From Methylobacter sp. BlB1 (GTDB lineage: Bacteria > Pseudomonadota > Gammaproteobacteria > Methylococcales > Methylomonadaceae), in the NCBI RefSeq assembly GCF_015476545.1, contig NZ_JADMKV010000021.1:1-64000 (forward strand): a stretch of 64,000 bases of DNA. The letters are read 5' to 3'. The translations under genes were made by a program, and so were the position numbers. Position 1 is the stretch's first letter, and every line of letters begins with the position of its first letter. Below the pieces are notes generated by a model that had not been told where the DNA came from, ran no database searches, and was given only the letters and a program-made list of their open reading frames with translations. Positions 32,519 through 43,279 of the stretch are shown one piece after another.

Positions 32519-33259
32519 TCAAAGGCACCTTATCCACTGCGCAGTAACATTGTCGCTTTTGCCATTCCCGCGCAGCATCGCCAACTGCGCCAGCTTGCTC
32601 AGCTCTGCTTCGCCGCTGTCCAATTGAGCCAATTGCAATAGCTCGTGTTGTTTTACTTTTCCCCAAAAACCATCACTGCACAGAACAAACGTTTCTCCTT
32701 TTTCCATGGCCGGATATAAGCGGATCTCCGCCTCATGCGCTCTCAGCGCATTGATACAGCGCGTCAATTGATTCTGATAGGGATGCTGCGCCATTTCCTG
32801 CTCGGCAATCTCGCCTTGATCTATTAATTCCTGTACCACTGAATGATCCTGAGTACGCCACAAAATCTGTTGCGGATTCATTCTATAGATGCGCGTATCG
32901 CCGCAATGAGCCGTTAGCACAAACCACTTATCTATATAAAGAATGGCGCAAGTTGTGCATGCTTGTTCGGCATCGCTGTCTTGACCAAATAACTGTTTCA
33001 TTTCATTAACAGCATCAGTTATCCAGAGCGAAATCATTGTGGAAGGATTTGGATTGCGCGCGAGTAACCCGCTGTAAGCCTTAGCAAATCGCAACATGCC
33101 TTCACAGAAAAAACGGGAAGCCTTATTGCCTGCAAGGTGACCTCCCAAACCATCGGCCATTACAAACAGCGCATAAGCATCATCGACGATATACGCCATA
33201 AAGTCCTGATTGACTTCTCGATCACCCACTAAAGTTAATTGATGGACGTCCAGATCCAC
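32519..33259 (-). CDS. PP2C-type serine/threonine phosphatase
   Basis: A cytosolic metal-dependent protein phosphatase of 246 residues. Metal-site motifs are in order: REVNQD, FVMADGLGGHLAG, HCGDTRIYR and CSDGFWGKV, with a metal-binding DN in NGKSDNVTAQW near the C terminus. It belongs to the Stp1/PrpC group. It starts 9 bp after pdxJ, at the end of the rnc-era-recO-pdxJ operon. No partner kinase is in the window. Confidence 0.88.
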   Translation of the reverse strand: MDLDVHQLTLVGDREVNQDFMAYIVDDAYALFVMADGLGGHLAGNKASRFFCEGMLRFAKAYSGLLARNPNPSTMISLWITDAVNEMKQLFGQDSDAEQACTTCAILYIDKWFVLTAHCGDTRIYRMNPQQILWRTQDHSVVQELIDQGEIAEQEMAQHPYQNQLTRCINALRAHEAEIRLYPAMEKGETFVLCSDGFWGKVKQHELLQLAQLDSGEAELSKLAQLAMLRGNGKSDNVTAQWIRCL

Positions 33260-33268
33260 TTATTTTTC

Positions 33269-34018
33269 CTAATCAGAATCCATCAGCCTTGCATTTCTCA
33301 TGACACGCTTTAAATCCCTAACCGTTTGAGCTAAACCCGAGAATACTGCCTGAGCGATAATCGAGTGCCCGATATTCAGCTCGACCAACTCAGGGATCGC
33401 GCAGATCGCTTCAACATTATAAAAATGCAGACCATGGCCGGCATTGACCTGCAAACCCGCACTATGGGCATAGCGTGCGGCCTGCCTGATGCGTTCCAGC
33501 TCTTCGCTTTGCAGCCTTGAATCCCCGGCATCGGCATAGCGGCCGGTATGCAGCTCCACAACCGGCGCCCCGGCTTTAACGGCGGCATCAATCTGGGCTT
33601 TGTCAGGATCAATAAAAAGCGATACTTCAACGCCAGCCGTCGCCAATTGCTCACAGGCCCATTGCATGCGCGGCAGATTACCGGCCACATCCAGGCCGCC
33701 TTCGGTAGTCAGTTCTTCACGCTTTTCAGGCACGAGACAGCAGGCATAAGGCTTGACTTGCCTTGCAATGCCGATCATCTCATCAGTCACTGCCATTTCC
33801 ATATTGAGTCGGGTATGAATCATGTCTTTCAGCAGGAAAATATCCCTATCCTGAATATGGCGGCGATCCTCGCGCAAATGCGCCGTAATCCCGTCGGCGC
33901 CGGCCTGCTCCGCTATCAATGCAGCCTGCACCGGTTCCGGATACATTGTGCCTCGCGCTTGCCTTAAGGTAGCGACATGGTCGATATTGACGCCTAATAA
34001 AATTAAGTTCTTATTCAT
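33269..34018 (-). CDS. pdxJ: Pyridoxine 5'-phosphate synthase
   Basis: Forms pyridoxine phosphate from deoxyxylulose phosphate and aminoacetone phosphate in the DXP-dependent vitamin B6 pathway. The 249-residue barrel has [14 protein letters not shown] near the start, [32 protein letters not shown] and [12 protein letters not shown]. It overlaps recO by 8 bp. Confidence 0.96.
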   Translation of the reverse strand: MNKNLILLGVNIDHVATLRQARGTMYPEPVQAALIAEQAGADGITAHLREDRRHIQDRDIFLLKDMIHTRLNMEMAVTDEMIGIARQVKPYACCLVPEKREELTTEGGLDVAGNLPRMQWACEQLATAGVEVSLFIDPDKAQIDAAVKAGAPVVELHTGRYADAGDSRLQSEELERIRQAARYAHSAGLQVNAGHGLHFYNVEAICAIPELVELNIGHSIIAQAVFSGLAQTVRDLKRVMRNARLMDSD

Positions 34019-34724
34019 TCTTTAATATGCCTGATATTTTATTGATAACCGTCCGGCTTTTAAGCGGCTTACCCTGCAGATGAGAATCGATGACTGCTCT
34101 CATCAGTATTTTCGCTTCGCTCAGGACGTGAGGATCATCGAATTCTTTGGACTTTATCGCTAGCAGAGTCTTTCCGGAAAAACGCCCATCCGCCGCTTCA
34201 ACCGCTCCTTGCTGCGCATCAAAGGCATAATGCTTTAACGGGCTCACTAAGGCGCCATTGACATCGTGTTCCAACTGCAGTCCATAACCGACATGATCCA
34301 TCAGCTTTAATTCAAACGACCGCAAGGTTGCTTCTATGTTATCGCCATCCGCCAGGCGTGATAAACAGCTTGCATAATCGTTGAATACTTCAGGATGCGG
34401 ATCGTATTTATGCAAAAAGCGACTGATCAGCTCATTAACATAGAAGCCGCAATAGAAGGCAAGCCCTCCCAGTTGCACGAATGGCAGAGCAATTTCAACA
34501 TCCGTCAGTGTTTTTAGCTCTGCCTTTCCGACATAGGAAATGAGCAACGGAATAAAGGGTTGCAGCGTCCCGGCTGTTTTAGACTTTGATTTTTTTACAC
34601 CTTTCGCCACCAGAGAAAGCCTGCCGAAATCTCTGGTCAGCACATCGATGATCAGGCTGGTCTCCCGGTACTTGCGGTGCTGTAAAATAAATGCAGGCTG
34701 TAGATAAACTGCTGGTTCAGTCAT
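34011..34724 (-). CDS. recO: DNA repair protein RecO
   Basis: RecO helps load RecA onto SSB-coated DNA in the RecFOR pathway. The 237-residue protein starts with an OB-fold ([26 protein letters not shown]) followed by [20 protein letters not shown], then the helical domain with [20 protein letters not shown]. The usual zinc cysteines are absent (the region reads [11 protein letters not shown]...), as in other gammaproteobacteria. It overlaps era by 8 bp. Confidence 0.93.
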   Translation of the reverse strand: MTEPAVYLQPAFILQHRKYRETSLIIDVLTRDFGRLSLVAKGVKKSKSKTAGTLQPFIPLLISYVGKAELKTLTDVEIALPFVQLGGLAFYCGFYVNELISRFLHKYDPHPEVFNDYASCLSRLADGDNIEATLRSFELKLMDHVGYGLQLEHDVNGALVSPLKHYAFDAQQGAVEAADGRFSGKTLLAIKSKEFDDPHVLSEAKILMRAVIDSHLQGKPLKSRTVINKISGILKNE

Positions 34725-35598
34725 TAAACCCTAAATTCTGCAGCGCGCGCTCATTATCCGACCAGCCTTTTTTGATTTTAACCCAAAGCTGTAAATAAAC
34801 TTTCTGGCCGATCAGTTTTTCGATGTCATGCCGGGCGTCCGTACCGATTTTCTTCAACATCTCGCCCTCTTTGCCAATGACGATATTTTTCTGGGTCGAC
34901 CGCTCCACCCAAATGATGGCATAGATCTTGGCGATCCCAGGCTTTTCTTCATAGCGTTCAATCTCGACCGTTAACGCATAAGGCAACTCATCGCCCAATC
35001 TTCGAGTCAGTTTTTCCCTGACGATTTCAGCGCACAAAAAACGCTCGGGGCGGTCTGTAATCTGGTCTTCAGGGTAGATCAACTCCCCTTCGGGCAGCAA
35101 CTCCATAACCGCTTTTTCAAGCTGATCAAGGTTTGTGCCTTTCAGTGCAGAGATAGGAATCAAATGCTCGAATGGAAAACGGTGCTGCGCCTCGGCAAAG
35201 AAGGCCAAAATCGCGTCCTTGTCCTTGACCTTGTCAACTTTATTGACAGCTAGAATGACCGGCAAGCCGGCCTGCTCCAGTTTTTTGAAGATGACTTCGT
35301 CATACTCATGCCAGGATAAACCGTCGATCAGCCAGACGACCACATCGACCCCCAGAAGAGTCGTATCGGCCGTCCTGTTCAAGTACCGGTTCAGCGCCCT
35401 TTTTTCACTGTCGTGCATGCCCGGCGTATCCATATAGATAGCTTGGCCGGCTTCTGTCGTATTGATGCCGAGAATCCGATGCCGAGTGGTTTGCGGCTTA
35501 CGGGATGTAATGCTGATTTTTTGTTTCAGCAAGTGGTTCATCAATGTGGACTTGCCGACATTTGGGCGCCCGATCAGCGCTACGTAACCGCAATTCAT
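34717..35598 (-). CDS. era: GTPase Era
   Basis: An essential GTPase that binds 16S rRNA during 30S assembly. It has 293 residues: G1 GRPNVGKST, G3 DTPGMH, G4 NKVDK, then the KH RNA-binding domain with EIVREKLTRRLGDELPYALTVEIE and VIGKEGEMLKKIG. It overlaps rnc by 4 bp. Confidence 0.97.
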   Translation of the reverse strand: MNCGYVALIGRPNVGKSTLMNHLLKQKISITSRKPQTTRHRILGINTTEAGQAIYMDTPGMHDSEKRALNRYLNRTADTTLLGVDVVVWLIDGLSWHEYDEVIFKKLEQAGLPVILAVNKVDKVKDKDAILAFFAEAQHRFPFEHLIPISALKGTNLDQLEKAVMELLPEGELIYPEDQITDRPERFLCAEIVREKLTRRLGDELPYALTVEIERYEEKPGIAKIYAIIWVERSTQKNIVIGKEGEMLKKIGTDARHDIEKLIGQKVYLQLWVKIKKGWSDNERALQNLGFND

Positions 35599-36278
35599 TT
35601 AGTGTCTTTACTCAGTAATTCGAGCATTTTTTCAGCTGCCGCCTGTTCTGCTCTTTTTCGGGAAATCCCTGTGCCGATACAAGCTTCGGCTATTAAAGGG
35701 ATTGTGCATTTAACTTTAAACGTTTGTTCATGTGCGAGTCCGGATGTAGTCATTAAAACATATTCGGGCAATTCCATTTTCTTTGACTGCATCAACTCCT
35801 GCAACTGGGTTTTAGGATCTTTCTGCCAGTTAATCAGCGATAAATTTGCCAATTTCTCCGCAAATAATTCCAGTATCCAGCGCTGACAGGTTTCTATGCC
35901 CTGATCTATGAATAATGCGCCCATAATGGCTTCCAGAGCATCAGATAAAATGGAATCTCGCCGAAAACCACCGCTCTTCAATTCCCCTGAACCCAGCAGC
36001 AAATAGTCGCCGACTTGATGCTTCCTGGCCAGATCCGCCAATGAGCTCTGATTGACCAGGCTGGCTCTTAACCGGCTCAACACGCCTTCGCTGGCATCAG
36101 GAAATAATTCATACAGCTTCTGGGCAATGACAAAGCCCAATATCGAATCGCCTAGAAATTCCAAACGCTCATTGTTATGAGCTCCGGCACTTCGATGGGT
36201 TAAAGCCCTGGCAAAAAGCTGCGGATTATCAAATGCCAGTCCGAGTTTTTTACATAATACGGCAGGCTTTCTTATCAC
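35595..36278 (-). CDS. rnc: Ribonuclease III
   Basis: Cuts double-stranded RNA in rRNA and mRNA maturation. The 227-residue protein has the catalytic signature NERLEFLGDSILGF, the second acid block SDALEAIMGALFID, and a C-terminal dsRNA-binding domain (DPKTQLQELMQSKK to RAEQAAAEKMLELL). It overlaps the DUF4845 gene by 4 bp. Confidence 0.97.
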   Translation of the reverse strand: MIRKPAVLCKKLGLAFDNPQLFARALTHRSAGAHNNERLEFLGDSILGFVIAQKLYELFPDASEGVLSRLRASLVNQSSLADLARKHQVGDYLLLGSGELKSGGFRRDSILSDALEAIMGALFIDQGIETCQRWILELFAEKLANLSLINWQKDPKTQLQELMQSKKMELPEYVLMTTSGLAHEQTFKVKCTIPLIAEACIGTGISRKRAEQAAAEKMLELLSKDTK

Positions 36279-36667
36279 TCCTGACCAACCTCAATAAAGT
36301 CATAGAATTCGGCTAACACACTGAGATTACCGAAAATTTTCACGACAGTCTCGTATTCGATTTCCACTTTCAGATAATTGCCACGCTTGGTGACTTTTAT
36401 ATCATCCTGGGTAACATCATAGACATAATTCATAGTGAATCGTTTATCGAGGATAGTTCTGGCTTCTTGTTCGCTTTTGGTTTGAATGTCCGTCGTTTTT
36501 TCAAGGGCGGCCAGCGCATTGACAACTTTGCTGTGGTCGATATAGATCGGCGCAATTTTTAAAATCAATAACACAAAGAAAGCGATCAGACCCAGAATAA
36601 AGGCTATAGAGATCAAAGTGAGCCCTTGCTGGCGTTTAGGCGAAAAATTCATATTTCCTCCGAACAA
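36275..36667 (-). CDS. DUF4845 family membrane protein
   Basis: A 130-residue protein with a short basic N terminus (SPKRQQG), one transmembrane helix (residues about 15-35) and a periplasmic part. DUF4845 genes normally sit between lepB and rnc in gammaproteobacteria, as here. The N terminus looks pilin-like, but function is unknown. Confidence 0.85.
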   Translation of the reverse strand: MFGGNMNFSPKRQQGLTLISIAFILGLIAFFVLLILKIAPIYIDHSKVVNALAALEKTTDIQTKSEQEARTILDKRFTMNYVYDVTQDDIKVTKRGNYLKVEIEYETVVKIFGNLSVLAEFYDFIEVGQE

Positions 36668-36695
36668 TTAAATAAATTACCCATATAAGTGTAGT

Positions 36696-37472
36696 TTATT
36701 TCAGCACGGTGCCAATACGATCAAGACCTACGCCTTTATGCTGCCAATCCCAGCTCATCCAGATAAAAAATGCCTTGCCCACCAGATTCTCTTCAGGAAC
36801 GACACCCCAATAGCGACTGTCATTACTGTTGTCCCTATTGTCGCCCATCACAAAATAACTTCCTTCCGGCACGATAAAAGCGCCTTCAACCGTAGGCGAT
36901 CCGTTCCTGATCAGAATGCTGTGTTCGATGCCGGACAAATTTTCCAACCGGTGTTCGGCTCCTGTCATTTCCTCGCCTTGCCCGATGCCCTGATAAGCCC
37001 CTAATGTGACCTGACTGACAGGCACGTCGTTGATATACAATTTTTTATTGTAGTAAGCGATTTTGTCGCCCGGCAAGCCTATTACGCGTTTTATATAATC
37101 GACAGAAGGATCTTTAGGATAACGGAACACGACTATATCGCCCCGCTGCGGCTCATTCAGTTCAATAACTTTTTTATTTATAACCGGCAGGCGTATACCG
37201 TAAGTAAACTTATTGACCAGGATAAAATCGCCGATCAGCAATGTCGGCATCATGGAGCCTGAAGGAATGCGGAAAGGCTCGGCCAGAAATGAGCGCAACA
37301 ATAAAACGATCAAGACGATAGGAAAAAAAGAACGCGCATACTCTACAATTAAAGGCTCTTTTTTATCGACGAAAATATCTGCATCAGGTCTGCGCATCAG
37401 CAAGTAACCGCCCCAGATGACACCGGTAATGACAGTGGCGATCAAAAGAAAAAAGGAAAAATCAAAATCCAT
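36696..37472 (-). CDS. lepB: Signal peptidase I
   Basis: Removes signal peptides of exported proteins at the inner membrane. At 258 residues it has two N-terminal membrane helices, the catalytic serine in PSGSMMPTLLIGD, the catalytic lysine in DYIKRVIGLPGD and the GDNRDNSNDSRYWG box. It lies 33 bp after lepA. Confidence 0.97.
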   Translation of the reverse strand: MDFDFSFFLLIATVITGVIWGGYLLMRRPDADIFVDKKEPLIVEYARSFFPIVLIVLLLRSFLAEPFRIPSGSMMPTLLIGDFILVNKFTYGIRLPVINKKVIELNEPQRGDIVVFRYPKDPSVDYIKRVIGLPGDKIAYYNKKLYINDVPVSQVTLGAYQGIGQGEEMTGAEHRLENLSGIEHSILIRNGSPTVEGAFIVPEGSYFVMGDNRDNSNDSRYWGVVPEENLVGKAFFIWMSWDWQHKGVGLDRIGTVLK

Positions 37473-37505
37473 AATATGTTGTGTGATAAAGGTGAAAAAA
37501 TTGAG

Positions 37506-39305
37506 TTATTCTTTATTGAGCTGCAAAACAGCCAGGAATGCCTCTTGAGGAATCTCAATATTGCCCACCTGTTTCATCCGTTTTTTACCTGCTTTTTGTT
37601 TTTCCAACAGTTTTCTCTTACGGGTAATATCGCCGCCGTAGCATTTGGCCGTCACATTTTTTCTCATGGCTTTAACGGTCGATCTGGCGATAATTTTAGA
37701 ACCGATGGCTGCCTGTATCGCAACTTCATACATCTGCCGCGGAATCAGGTCTTTCATTTTTTCAACCAGGTCGCGTCCGCGGTTCTGGCTTTGATCCCGA
37801 TGCACGATGATTGATAAGGCATCGACCTTATCCGCATTGATCAATACATCCAGCTTAACCAGCGGCGCTTCCTGAAAACGTAAAAATTCATAATCAAACG
37901 AAGCAAATCCCCGGCTCACTGATTTCAAGCGATCGAAGAAATCCAGCACGACTTCACTCAGCGGCATCTCATAATGGATGGACACCTGCCGGCCAACGAA
38001 CTGCATGTCTTTCTGTACGCCGCGCTTTTCTACACATAACATCATGACGGCGCCGAGATAATCCTGCGGCACCAGAATATTGGCCTTAATAATCGGTTCC
38101 CTGATCTCCTTGACGGTGCCGATATCAGGTAATTTGGCCGGATTGTCGACCATGAGAACCTGCCCACCATGAGTAACAACCTCATACACCACCGTCGGCG
38201 CCGTGGTAATCAGATCGACATCGTATTCCCTTTCCAGGCGCTCCTGCACAATCTCCATATGCAGCATGCCAAGAAATCCGCAACGAAAACCAAAACCTAA
38301 CGCTTGCGATGTTTCCGGCTCAAACTGCAATGCCGCATCATTCAGATTCAATTTAGTCAGCGCTTCACGCAGATCCTCGTAATGATCGGAACTGACCGGA
38401 TAGAGACCAGCAAAAACTCGCGGCTGAACACGTTGAAATCCAGTCAATTGTTCGCCTGCAGGCTTGTCGGTCCAGGTGATTGTATCGCCAACCGGCGCTC
38501 CGAAAATATCCTTGATGCCGGCAACGACAAAACCTACCTCTCCGGTATTTAAAATCTCTTTTTCGAGACGTTTGGGCGTAAACACGCCGACTTTTTCAAC
38601 GAGAAAAGATCTGCCGGTCGACATGATAGTAATCTTCTGCTTTCTGCGGATACTGCCATGAACGATTCTGACTAAAGACACCACACCCAGATAACTGTCA
38701 AACCAGGAATCAATAATCAAGGCCTGCAGGGGGCCATCCGGATTACCTTCAGGCGCAGGAATTTTAGTGACGAGCTGATCAAGCACTTCCTCTACATTCA
38801 AGCCTGTTTTAGCGCTGATCTTCGGCGCATCGTCGGCCGGAATGCCGATAACATCTTCTATTTCCGTAATGACGCGCTCAGGCTCGGCGGAAGGCAAGTC
38901 TATCTTGTTCAGAACAGGGAGCACTTCCAGTCCCTGTTCTATTGCAGTATAACAGTTGGCGACGCTTTGCGCTTCAACACCCTGCGCCGCATCAACAACC
39001 AGCAGCGCCCCTTCGCAGGCGGCTAACGACCTGGAGACCTCATAAGAAAAATCCACGTGTCCTGGCGTATCAATGAAATTAAGCTGATACGTTTCACCAT
39101 CCTTCGCTTTATAGTCGAGCGTGACGCTCTGCGCTTTGATGGTAATTCCTCGCTCTCTCTCGATATCCATTGAATCGAGCACTTGCGCCGACATTTCCCT
39201 GTTGGTAAGACCGCCGCATATCTGAATGAAGCGGTCCGCAAGTGTCGATTTACCATGATCAATATGCGCAATAATGGAAAAGTTTCTTATATGCTTTAAA
39301 TCCAC
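37506..39305 (-). CDS. lepA: Elongation factor 4 (LepA)
   Basis: A translational GTPase that can back-translocate ribosomes. Full length, 599 residues. G1 is [10 protein letters not shown]3 DTPGHVD, G4 NKIDLP; the family-specific C-terminal end ([24 protein letters not shown]) is present. It starts 3 bp after the mucD stop. Confidence 0.98.
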   Translation of the reverse strand: MDLKHIRNFSIIAHIDHGKSTLADRFIQICGGLTNREMSAQVLDSMDIERERGITIKAQSVTLDYKAKDGETYQLNFIDTPGHVDFSYEVSRSLAACEGALLVVDAAQGVEAQSVANCYTAIEQGLEVLPVLNKIDLPSAEPERVITEIEDVIGIPADDAPKISAKTGLNVEEVLDQLVTKIPAPEGNPDGPLQALIIDSWFDSYLGVVSLVRIVHGSIRRKQKITIMSTGRSFLVEKVGVFTPKRLEKEILNTGEVGFVVAGIKDIFGAPVGDTITWTDKPAGEQLTGFQRVQPRVFAGLYPVSSDHYEDLREALTKLNLNDAALQFEPETSQALGFGFRCGFLGMLHMEIVQERLEREYDVDLITTAPTVVYEVVTHGGQVLMVDNPAKLPDIGTVKEIREPIIKANILVPQDYLGAVMMLCVEKRGVQKDMQFVGRQVSIHYEMPLSEVVLDFFDRLKSVSRGFASFDYEFLRFQEAPLVKLDVLINADKVDALSIIVHRDQSQNRGRDLVEKMKDLIPRQMYEVAIQAAIGSKIIARSTVKAMRKNVTAKCYGGDITRKRKLLEKQKAGKKRMKQVGNIEIPQEAFLAVLQLNKE

Positions 39306-39308
39306 GTG

Positions 39309-40709
39309 TTATTTTTCTATTTTAAGTGCCAAAAAGACCGGACTGCCTTGACGCTGAATCAGAACAGCGATTGATTTACCGACCGGAAGATTTTTGACTA
39401 TTTTATCAAAATCAGCCACATCGCGAACGATATTATTCTGAATTCGTAAAATCACATCGCCACGCTGTATGCCTGCCTCTCTGCCAGGACCTTTCACAAC
39501 GTTTTGCACCAGAACACCGTTTTGAATAACCTGCAACTGTTCTCTTTGTTCATTAGTCAGATCAGTAACACTGACGCCCAAGCGATTATCAGGTTTAGCT
39601 TCCACTTTAGCTTCAGCTACTTTTTCCTCTTCTTCCGGCAAGAGCCCAATGGTCACAGGCAGCGTTTTAGTCTCACCTTGCCTGATGATTTTAACCGTTG
39701 CTTTATCACCAATAGGCGTCATCCCTACCAAAGGCGGCAGTTCACCGGATGTCTCGATCTGCTGATCATTAAACTCGGTAATAATATCGCCAATCTGTAT
39801 TCCGGCTTTCTCTGAAGGGCTGCCGGCAATTATCTTGGACACCAGCGCTCCCTGCGGCTTTTTCATACCGAATGATTCAGCCAGTTCACGGGTCACATCC
39901 TGAATCTGCACGCCTAGCCAGCCACGAGCGACCTTGCCGCTGGCTTTTATCTGGTCGACGACGTTCATGACGATATCCATTGGGATGGCGAATGAAAGCC
40001 CCATAAAACCGCCCGTGCGGCTGTAAATCTGGGAGTTAATGCCAACAACTTTGCCGTCCATATTGAACAATGGTCCGCCCGAGTTACCCGGATTGATTGC
40101 CACATCCGTTTGTATAAACGGCACGTAATTCCCGCCAGGCAAGCTGCGGCCTTTAGCACTGACTATACCTGCCGTTACCGACTGCTCAAATCCGAAAGGC
40201 GAACCAATAGCTAAAACCCACTCGCCGACCTGCAGCTTATTAGGATCACCAATATCAACCACTGGCAAATCATTAGCATCAACTTTTAATACGGCCACAT
40301 CGGTACGCGCATCGGAACCGATCAGCTTGGCCAGCAATTCACGGCGGTCAGACAACTTCACCACAATCTCATCGGCATCCTTTACTACATGATGATTAGT
40401 CAACACATAACCATCCTGGGAAATAATAAAGCCCGATCCCAAGGATTTAGTCTCTCTCGGTATATATCCACCGCCCTGACCATTGAAAAAATGCTTGAAC
40501 AACTCTTCCATCTCAGGAGGAATACCTTCGGGCAATTGCGGCTCTTGCGCCAGATCATCAGCTCCCACGGGCGCTTTCTGCGTGGTACTGATATTGACCA
40601 CAGCCCCTCCCTCCTTCTTTACCATTTCCGTAAAATCGGGTAATTGTGCTAAAACATTTTGGTTGCATAAAAGAACCAGAAAAAAAGACCAGATAAGCTT
40701 ATTGAGCAT
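39309..40709 (-). CDS. mucD: DegP/MucD periplasmic serine protease
   Basis: A periplasmic protease/chaperone that handles misfolded envelope proteins and restrains the sigma-E response. It has a signal peptide (ends NVLA), catalytic H in LTNHHVVKDAD, D in ARTDVAVLKV and S in NPGNSGGPLF, and two PDZ domains. The longer first PDZ/linker (EEEEKVAEAKVEAKPD) is normal for MucD. I start at the ATG at 40709 with GGAG 6 bases upstream; the frame stays open to 40730. It lies in the rpoE-rseA-rseB neighbourhood but is separated from rseB by a 449-bp gap. Confidence 0.94.
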   Translation of the reverse strand: MLNKLIWSFFLVLLCNQNVLAQLPDFTEMVKKEGGAVVNISTTQKAPVGADDLAQEPQLPEGIPPEMEELFKHFFNGQGGGYIPRETKSLGSGFIISQDGYVLTNHHVVKDADEIVVKLSDRRELLAKLIGSDARTDVAVLKVDANDLPVVDIGDPNKLQVGEWVLAIGSPFGFEQSVTAGIVSAKGRSLPGGNYVPFIQTDVAINPGNSGGPLFNMDGKVVGINSQIYSRTGGFMGLSFAIPMDIVMNVVDQIKASGKVARGWLGVQIQDVTRELAESFGMKKPQGALVSKIIAGSPSEKAGIQIGDIITEFNDQQIETSGELPPLVGMTPIGDKATVKIIRQGETKTLPVTIGLLPEEEEKVAEAKVEAKPDNRLGVSVTDLTNEQREQLQVIQNGVLVQNVVKGPGREAGIQRGDVILRIQNNIVRDVADFDKIVKNLPVGKSIAVLIQRQGSPVFLALKIEK

Positions 40710-41158
40710 AAAAACTCCATTTCTAATCATTAATAATGAATAACTTATAATTTAAGGAACTAGCAATTTGTTACAAAATACTTCATAAGCCAAAGACTTT
40801 GTACTTATAAAAATCAGTCATGCCTCCGAAAAAAAGAAGAAGCTGATGGTGCACACTTATATTCGGATTTAGAAAACGGGCCGGACATTAAAAACGTAAA
40901 GTCAGGATATTACTTACTGAGGCTCTAAATCAGAACACCTCGTCGCCTTTCTTGTGCACTTCCCCGCCTCCTGTTTCAGCGGTGGAATCGGGAACGAGTG
41001 CCATGCGGTTGATTAAAGTATGTTCCGGAGCGACTGAATGGGTGTCAGACTTATAGACCGCTGCATGATGACGCTCTATCTAGGGCATGAGGATATCAGT
41101 GATGTTCAGAGTATGGTTGCTGTTTATTGTTGTCATACAACCATATTTTATTAACCTT
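40710..41158. other. Gap between rseB and mucD
   Basis: No supported gene. In many relatives rseC lies after rseB; nothing like it is visible. A plus-strand frame at 41087-41326 overlaps rseB and is probably chance. A short read near 41066-41110 gives YLGHEDISDVQ, faintly like the end of a tyrosine recombinase, but the rest is missing. The mucD promoter should be here. Confidence 0.35.
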
Positions 41159-42106
41159 CTAATGCCGAAGCTTAATGCCTTCAGCAATAAATTTGACTGT
41201 TTTTGCCGGCACCTCGCCCATCACCGTAAGCTGCCAATCATCTATTGTTCGGCTAAAAGAATTAACCGCGCCTACCGATTGCAGTCCTTGCTGCATAGCT
41301 GTATTTTTGTTTTCCATATAAACTGAAACTGCGGCAAAACCGTCACTTAACAGCAGATGATCAACCGGCTGATTAGAATTATGAATGGGCCGGCGGGTAA
41401 AAAATATTTCCTCGAAACCAGGCGGCAGATTATTTACAACAAAAGTTGCCTGATCCGATGCCTGAGCCTGTAATTGATGGATATGCTTAACATTCTCAGC
41501 CGCTTCCCCGAACTTGGCCTCGACAAAAGGCAACGCTTCTTTAACCTCTAAATCCGTAAAAACAACCTGCTCCAGAACCGTGCCTGAAAGATCATATACG
41601 GCCACTTTCAGCGGCAGAAATTGCTGTTTTTCTATCCATATTTTTCTGACATACCTAAAATCATCTTTAGGCTGAATGGCAATAACATAGGCCGGCAACA
41701 TGGCCACATCTTCCTCGCCGGCCATCTTAAAATCATAGACAGCACTCAGTTCATCCAAGTTCTGAGGCACATCGACCAAAAAAGAGTGCCCTACGGGTCG
41801 ATGGTCGACCACCGCCTGCTGGGTGGACTTGAATAAACAACTGACTTTGTCAGCATCCCTGATAATTTCGCGCAGCGGAGAATTTAGCGATAGCAGGCGT
41901 TCTTGCTCAATACCCTTTTCGGCTGCATGAAAATATTTCATGGTCTCCAGCTTGCCGTTTCTTAAAAAGGCAACAGTGCCTTGATAATTCAGGACCCGCA
42001 TGGCGTCAGTCATTTTTGTTAATGCCTGCCGAGCATTTAATTCAACATCTGCTGCAAAAACCGTTTTTGTTGATAAAAGCAACACAAGAAAAAAACGTTT
42101 TACCAC
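41159..42106 (-). CDS. rseB: Sigma-E regulator RseB/MucB
   Basis: A periplasmic lipid/lipopolysaccharide sensor that binds RseA and protects it from cleavage. The 315-residue protein has a signal peptide (VFA cleavage near 18), the LolA-like N-terminal domain (NYQGTVAFLRNGKLETMKYFHA) and the small C-terminal domain (LPPGFEEIFFTRRPI to VSVYMENKN). It starts 5 bp after rseA. Confidence 0.92.
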   Translation of the reverse strand: MVKRFFLVLLLSTKTVFAADVELNARQALTKMTDAMRVLNYQGTVAFLRNGKLETMKYFHAAEKGIEQERLLSLNSPLREIIRDADKVSCLFKSTQQAVVDHRPVGHSFLVDVPQNLDELSAVYDFKMAGEEDVAMLPAYVIAIQPKDDFRYVRKIWIEKQQFLPLKVAVYDLSGTVLEQVVFTDLEVKEALPFVEAKFGEAAENVKHIHQLQAQASDQATFVVNNLPPGFEEIFFTRRPIHNSNQPVDHLLLSDGFAAVSVYMENKNTAMQQGLQSVGAVNSFSRTIDDWQLTVMGEVPAKTVKFIAEGIKLRH

Positions 42107-42111
42107 TTTAA

Positions 42112-42654
42112 TTATTCCCGATTGTAAACAGTAACACTGGCAAAGGACTGAAAATTGACCTCGCCATTGGTATAAACACTACTGTTGTGTGCCTGAAGAT
42201 AATCATTAAATCGTGTATTTACCGGATACTGTCTAGTTTGATCCCTATAGACTATCGAGTCGGAAGACTGTTCCGGCAATTGCGACTGAGCCACTTCAAT
42301 CGGCGAAGGTTGATATTGTTCAGTCTGATGATCCATGCTTTGGCTCGCTATCACGGCAATAATAGCGATAGATGCCGCCAAGGCGCTGATTTTATGGCTC
42401 CGCTTAAATTTATTATGCTGAGGTAACATATAAACAGGTTCATGTTGGATTTCCTGACTGATCCGTTCAACGAAATCGGATCTTGACGACAGAAATGTGT
42501 CAGTTTTCAGAGCATGACTTACCGCCGCATAGCGGTTCATCTTGTCTCTTAACTCGGCGTTCTGTTGTATTTTTTGTAATAAACTTAAAGATTCGTCAGC
42601 ACTAAGCTCATTGTCAAGGAATTGAGAGATTTTTTGATTCAAATCTTCATGCAT
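42112..42654 (-). CDS. rseA: Anti-sigma-E factor RseA/MucA
   Basis: A single-span membrane protein that holds sigma-E inactive. The cytoplasmic N-terminal domain (LNQKISQFLDNELSADESLSLL) is the sigma-binding part, a transmembrane helix follows at about residues 89-107 (ISALAASIAIIAVIAS), and the rest is periplasmic and binds RseB. It lies 13 bp after rpoE. Length 180, normal. Confidence 0.92.
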   Translation of the reverse strand: MHEDLNQKISQFLDNELSADESLSLLQKIQQNAELRDKMNRYAAVSHALKTDTFLSSRSDFVERISQEIQHEPVYMLPQHNKFKRSHKISALAASIAIIAVIASQSMDHQTEQYQPSPIEVAQSQLPEQSSDSIVYRDQTRQYPVNTRFNDYLQAHNSSVYTNGEVNFQSFASVTVYNRE

Positions 42655-42667
42655 CGAAAATCACCAT

Positions 42668-43258
42668 TTAATCGAGCAAGGGGTTTAATTTATTATCGAT
42701 TGCCTCACGCGCTCTAAAAATACGCGATCGCACCGTACCAACCGGACAATCCATTGCCACAGCAATTTCTTCATAACTCATTCCCTCGAACTCCCGCAAC
42801 ATAATTGCTGTGCGCATTTCCTCAGGCAACTTATCAATTGCTGCTTTAATGACCTCAACTATTTCCTGATTCAATAAAAGTCTTTCCGGCGTTTCCATAC
42901 CTTGTAATTGAGGTACATTTTCAATTTGTTCCGCATCCTGAATATCCACCTGATAATCAAAGCTTCTTCTTGACCGGGACACCAAGTAATTCTTTGCTGT
43001 ATTAATAGCGATGCGGTACAACCAGGTATAAAAAGCACTATCGCCTCTGAAATTTCCTAATGCGCGGTAGGCTTTTATAAAAGCTTCCTGAGCCACATCT
43101 TGAGCTTCGCTTGGATCTTTGACATAACGATTCACCAGCTGAATGATCTTATGCTGATATTTAACCACCAAAAGGTCATACGCTGACTTATCGCCGTGTT
43201 GCACACGCAGCACCAGCTCTTTATCTAGTTGTTCGCTTGTCCTTGTTTGATTATTCAC
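42668..43258 (-). CDS. rpoE: Extracytoplasmic sigma factor RpoE/AlgU
   Basis: Directs transcription of envelope-stress genes. The 196-residue protein has region 2 (YQHKIIQLVNRYVKDPSEAQDVAQEAFIKAYRAL and FYTWLYRIAINTAKNYL) and region 4 (LPEEMRTAIMLREFEGMSYEEIAVAMDCPVGTVRSRIFRAREAI). It heads the operon and has a sigma-E-type promoter just upstream. Confidence 0.97.
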   Translation of the reverse strand: MNNQTRTSEQLDKELVLRVQHGDKSAYDLLVVKYQHKIIQLVNRYVKDPSEAQDVAQEAFIKAYRALGNFRGDSAFYTWLYRIAINTAKNYLVSRSRRSFDYQVDIQDAEQIENVPQLQGMETPERLLLNQEIVEVIKAAIDKLPEEMRTAIMLREFEGMSYEEIAVAMDCPVGTVRSRIFRAREAIDNKLNPLLD

Positions 43259-43279
43259 TACAGCTCTTTAATTGTTGAA

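Noticed and set aside
41066..41110. Possible tyrosine recombinase end (YLGHEDISDVQ)
   Set aside because: Only about ten residues look alike; no other recombinase motif is present around it.
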